Shown here one piece after another: positions 54,650 through 55,963 of a stretch of 55,963 bases of DNA. The stretch is from Planctomycetota bacterium. Lineage in GTDB: Bacteria; Planctomycetota; UBA1135; GCA-002686595. The stretch is from positions 1-55,963 of the forward strand of contig JANQEJ010000227.1 of the NCBI GenBank assembly GCA_028278425.1. Reading direction: 5' to 3'. The notes beneath the pieces are model-generated. The model did no database searches and was not told the DNA's origin. It saw nothing but the letters and a program-made list of their open reading frames with translations. The position numbers and the translations under genes were made by a program. Positions within the stretch are counted from its first letter, which is position 1; every line of letters starts with the position of its first letter.

Positions 54650-54930
54650 GCTCCAGCAACGACCGCGAGATCCTCAACATCGAGGAGGCAGCCCAGCTCC
54701 TCGGCGTCAGCGTCAAGACCTTCAACAAGGTGCTGCACACCGAGCGCATCCCCGCGCGGAAGATCGGGCGGGAGTGGAAGTTCTCGCGGTCCGCGCTGAT
54801 CGCCTGGGTCGGGAGCGGTTCGAGCGACGAGTTCTACCGCGAGGCGGGGGAGCGCAACGGCGACAACAAGGCCGCGGCGCAGAGCGGGCGGAGCCGCCGC
54901 ACCTCGGGCTGGCGGCTCGAATTGGATTGA
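54646..54930 (+). CDS. Excisionase-family helix-turn-helix protein in the mutase operon
   Basis: 94 residues, start overlapping the previous stop by four bases. [37 protein letters not shown] (about 10-46) is the MerR/excisionase-type winged helix (TIGR01764-like): helix-turn-helix, then a wing with [10 protein letters not shown]. The C-terminal 40 residues are Gly/Ser/Arg-rich and probably disordered. Proteins of this type usually bind DNA. Placed and coupled within a metabolic operon it could be an operon regulator; it is not evidence for a phage here. Confidence 0.85.
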   Translation: MSSSNDREILNIEEAAQLLGVSVKTFNKVLHTERIPARKIGREWKFSRSALIAWVGSGSSDEFYREAGERNGDNKAAAQSGRSRRTSGWRLELD

Positions 54931-54948
54931 TGCTCACGTGACGACGCG

Positions 54949-55963
54949 ATGACGATTGGCACACCGACGAAGTACGTGCTTCCCGACATCAAGCATTCCT
55001 TCGACCTGACGGAGGACCAGCGCATGATCCAGGAGATGGTGCGCGAGTTCGCCGAGGCGGAGGTCGCGCCCATCGCCGCCGAGATCGACGAGGAGCACCG
55101 CTTCCCGACCGAGACGTGGGCGAAGATCGTCGAGCTCGGCATCCCGGGCATCCCGTTCCCCGAGGACGTCGGCGGCAGCGCCGGCGGCACGCTGGCCTAC
55201 GCCCTCGCGGTCGAGGAGATCAGCCGCTTCTGCGGCTCGACCGGCTTGACGCTAGCCGCGCACGTCTCGCTCGGCACCTACCCGATCTGGGCCTGGGGCG
55301 GCGACAAGCTGCGCGAGGCCTACGTGCCCAAGCTGATCGCGGGCGAGTACATGGGTGCCTACGGCCTGACCGAGCCGGGCGCCGGCTCGGACTCCGGCGG
55401 CACGAAGACGACGGCCGTGCTCGACGGCGACGAGTACGTCCTCAACGGCCGCAAGTGCTTCTGCACGAACGCGACGTACGCCGGCACCGTGATCATCACG
55501 GCGGTGACGGACAAGTCCCTCGGCGCGAAGGGCATCAGCGCCTTCGTCGTGCCGCGCGAGACCGAGGGGTACTCGCTCGAGAAGGGCGAGGTGAAGCTCG
55601 GCATGCGCGGGTCCGACTGGGCCAGCCTGGTCTTCGAGGACGCCCGCATTCCGCGCGACCACCTGCTCGGGCCGGAGGGCGAGGGCTTCGCCACCTTCAT
55701 GAAGACGCTCGAGGGCGGCCGCATCTCGATCGGCGCGCTCGCGCTCGGCATCGCCCAGGGCGCCTACGACCACGCGCTGCGGCACGCGAAGGAGCGCGAG
55801 GCCTTCGGCAAGACCCTGGCGGACCAGCAGGCGGTGCAGTTCAAGCTCGCCGACATGGAGGTCCAGATCCAGGCCGCGCGGCACCTCGTCTACCACGCCG
55901 CCCGGATGAAGGACCTGGGCCTGCCGTACGGCAAGGAGGCCTCGATGGCGAAGCTCTACGCCT
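54949..55963 (+). CDS. Second acyl-CoA dehydrogenase (3' end outside the window)
   Basis: 338 residues visible from the ATG at 54949, running off the window. LTEDQRMIQEMVREFAEAEVAP at the N-terminus, YGLTEPGAGSDSGGTKT (FAD site), CFCTNATYAG and GRISIGALALGIAQGAYDHAL are typical of short-chain acyl-CoA dehydrogenases. The region with the catalytic Glu is not included. It differs clearly from the enzyme at 50415, so the operon carries two, perhaps for isobutyryl- or 2-methylbutyryl-CoA and for butyryl-CoA. It starts 18 nt after the HTH gene. Confidence 0.93.
   Translation, partial: MTIGTPTKYVLPDIKHSFDLTEDQRMIQEMVREFAEAEVAPIAAEIDEEHRFPTETWAKIVELGIPGIPFPEDVGGSAGGTLAYALAVEEISRFCGSTGLTLAAHVSLGTYPIWAWGGDKLREAYVPKLIAGEYMGAYGLTEPGAGSDSGGTKTTAVLDGDEYVLNGRKCFCTNATYAGTVIITAVTDKSLGAKGISAFVVPRETEGYSLEKGEVKLGMRGSDWASLVFEDARIPRDHLLGPEGEGFATFMKTLEGGRISIGALALGIAQGAYDHALRHAKEREAFGKTLADQQAVQFKLADMEVQIQAARHLVYHAARMKDLGLPYGKEASMAKLYA

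Noticed and set aside
54646..54930. Phage excisionase
   Set aside because: It is coupled to a metabolic gene by a 4-nt overlap and no phage gene is nearby.

Overview
The window is a 56 kb, very GC-rich bacterial chromosome segment. I infer a member of the Planctomycetota. The support is a soluble-kinase-plus-membrane-segment Ser/Thr kinase, sulfatase-type enzymes, large multidomain secreted proteins, a secreted prenyltransferase-fold protein, a redoxin/cytochrome c/copper-monooxygenase fusion, a rhombosortase with its target, and a C-terminal module on the multicopper oxidase that I remember from planctomycete secreted proteins. This placement is not proven by a marker gene. Many starts are GTG or TTG, and 4-nt stop/start overlaps are common.

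Layout. 1-28.3 kb is mostly envelope and secreted functions: a PHP-fold protein (cut by the window edge), a GT-C type membrane protein, a Ser/Thr kinase, an FAD oxidoreductase behind a secreted prenyltransferase-fold protein, an SGNH hydrolase, a multicopper oxidase with a DNRLRE domain, a carboxypeptidase-regulatory-like protein, the redoxin fusion, and a lipoprotein. Next comes a VIT/vWA protein ending in a GlyGly-CTERM-like tail, followed 4 nt later by a rhombosortase. Two alkaline-phosphatase-superfamily genes close this part. 28.5-32.8 kb is an accessory patch: a tyrosine recombinase remnant, a frameshifted gene, a membrane-anchored helical-repeat protein, a short MORN-like remnant and an orphan frame next to tRNA-Ala(CGC). 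32.8-34.2 kb carries a DUF71-type ATPase and a translationally coupled nucleotidyltransferase/small-protein pair.

34.3-39.5 kb holds aconitase, an RRM protein, and an arsR-arsM operon with a perfect 18-bp palindrome at its promoter. Behind arsM lies an 815-bp cassette: one GxxExxY (PD-(D/E)XK-like) gene between 65-bp inverted repeats, exactly filling the gap between two convergent genes. 39.5-46.4 kb is a divergent set of GT-C-like membrane proteins; four genes on the minus strand are chained by 4-nt overlaps and end in a methyltransferase-kinase fusion. 46.4-47.9 kb has a nitrilase, a Cys-rich small protein and Hsp20.

48.4 kb to the end is one tight operon: thiolase, 3-hydroxyacyl-CoA dehydrogenase, acyl-CoA dehydrogenase, MeaB-type GTPase, B12-dependent mutase large and small subunits, an excisionase-type HTH protein and a second acyl-CoA dehydrogenase. 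The mutase carries Phe and Gln at the two substrate-determining positions, which is the isobutyryl-CoA mutase signature and not the methylmalonyl-CoA one. With the beta-oxidation genes around it, the operon reads as a route from isobutyryl-CoA through butyryl-CoA to acetyl-CoA. Enoyl-CoA hydratase is not seen before the window ends.

The most promising less-described systems are the GxxExxY inverted-repeat cassette, the rhombosortase/VIT-vWA pair with its neighbouring Thr-nucleophile enzyme, and the isobutyryl-CoA mutase operon.
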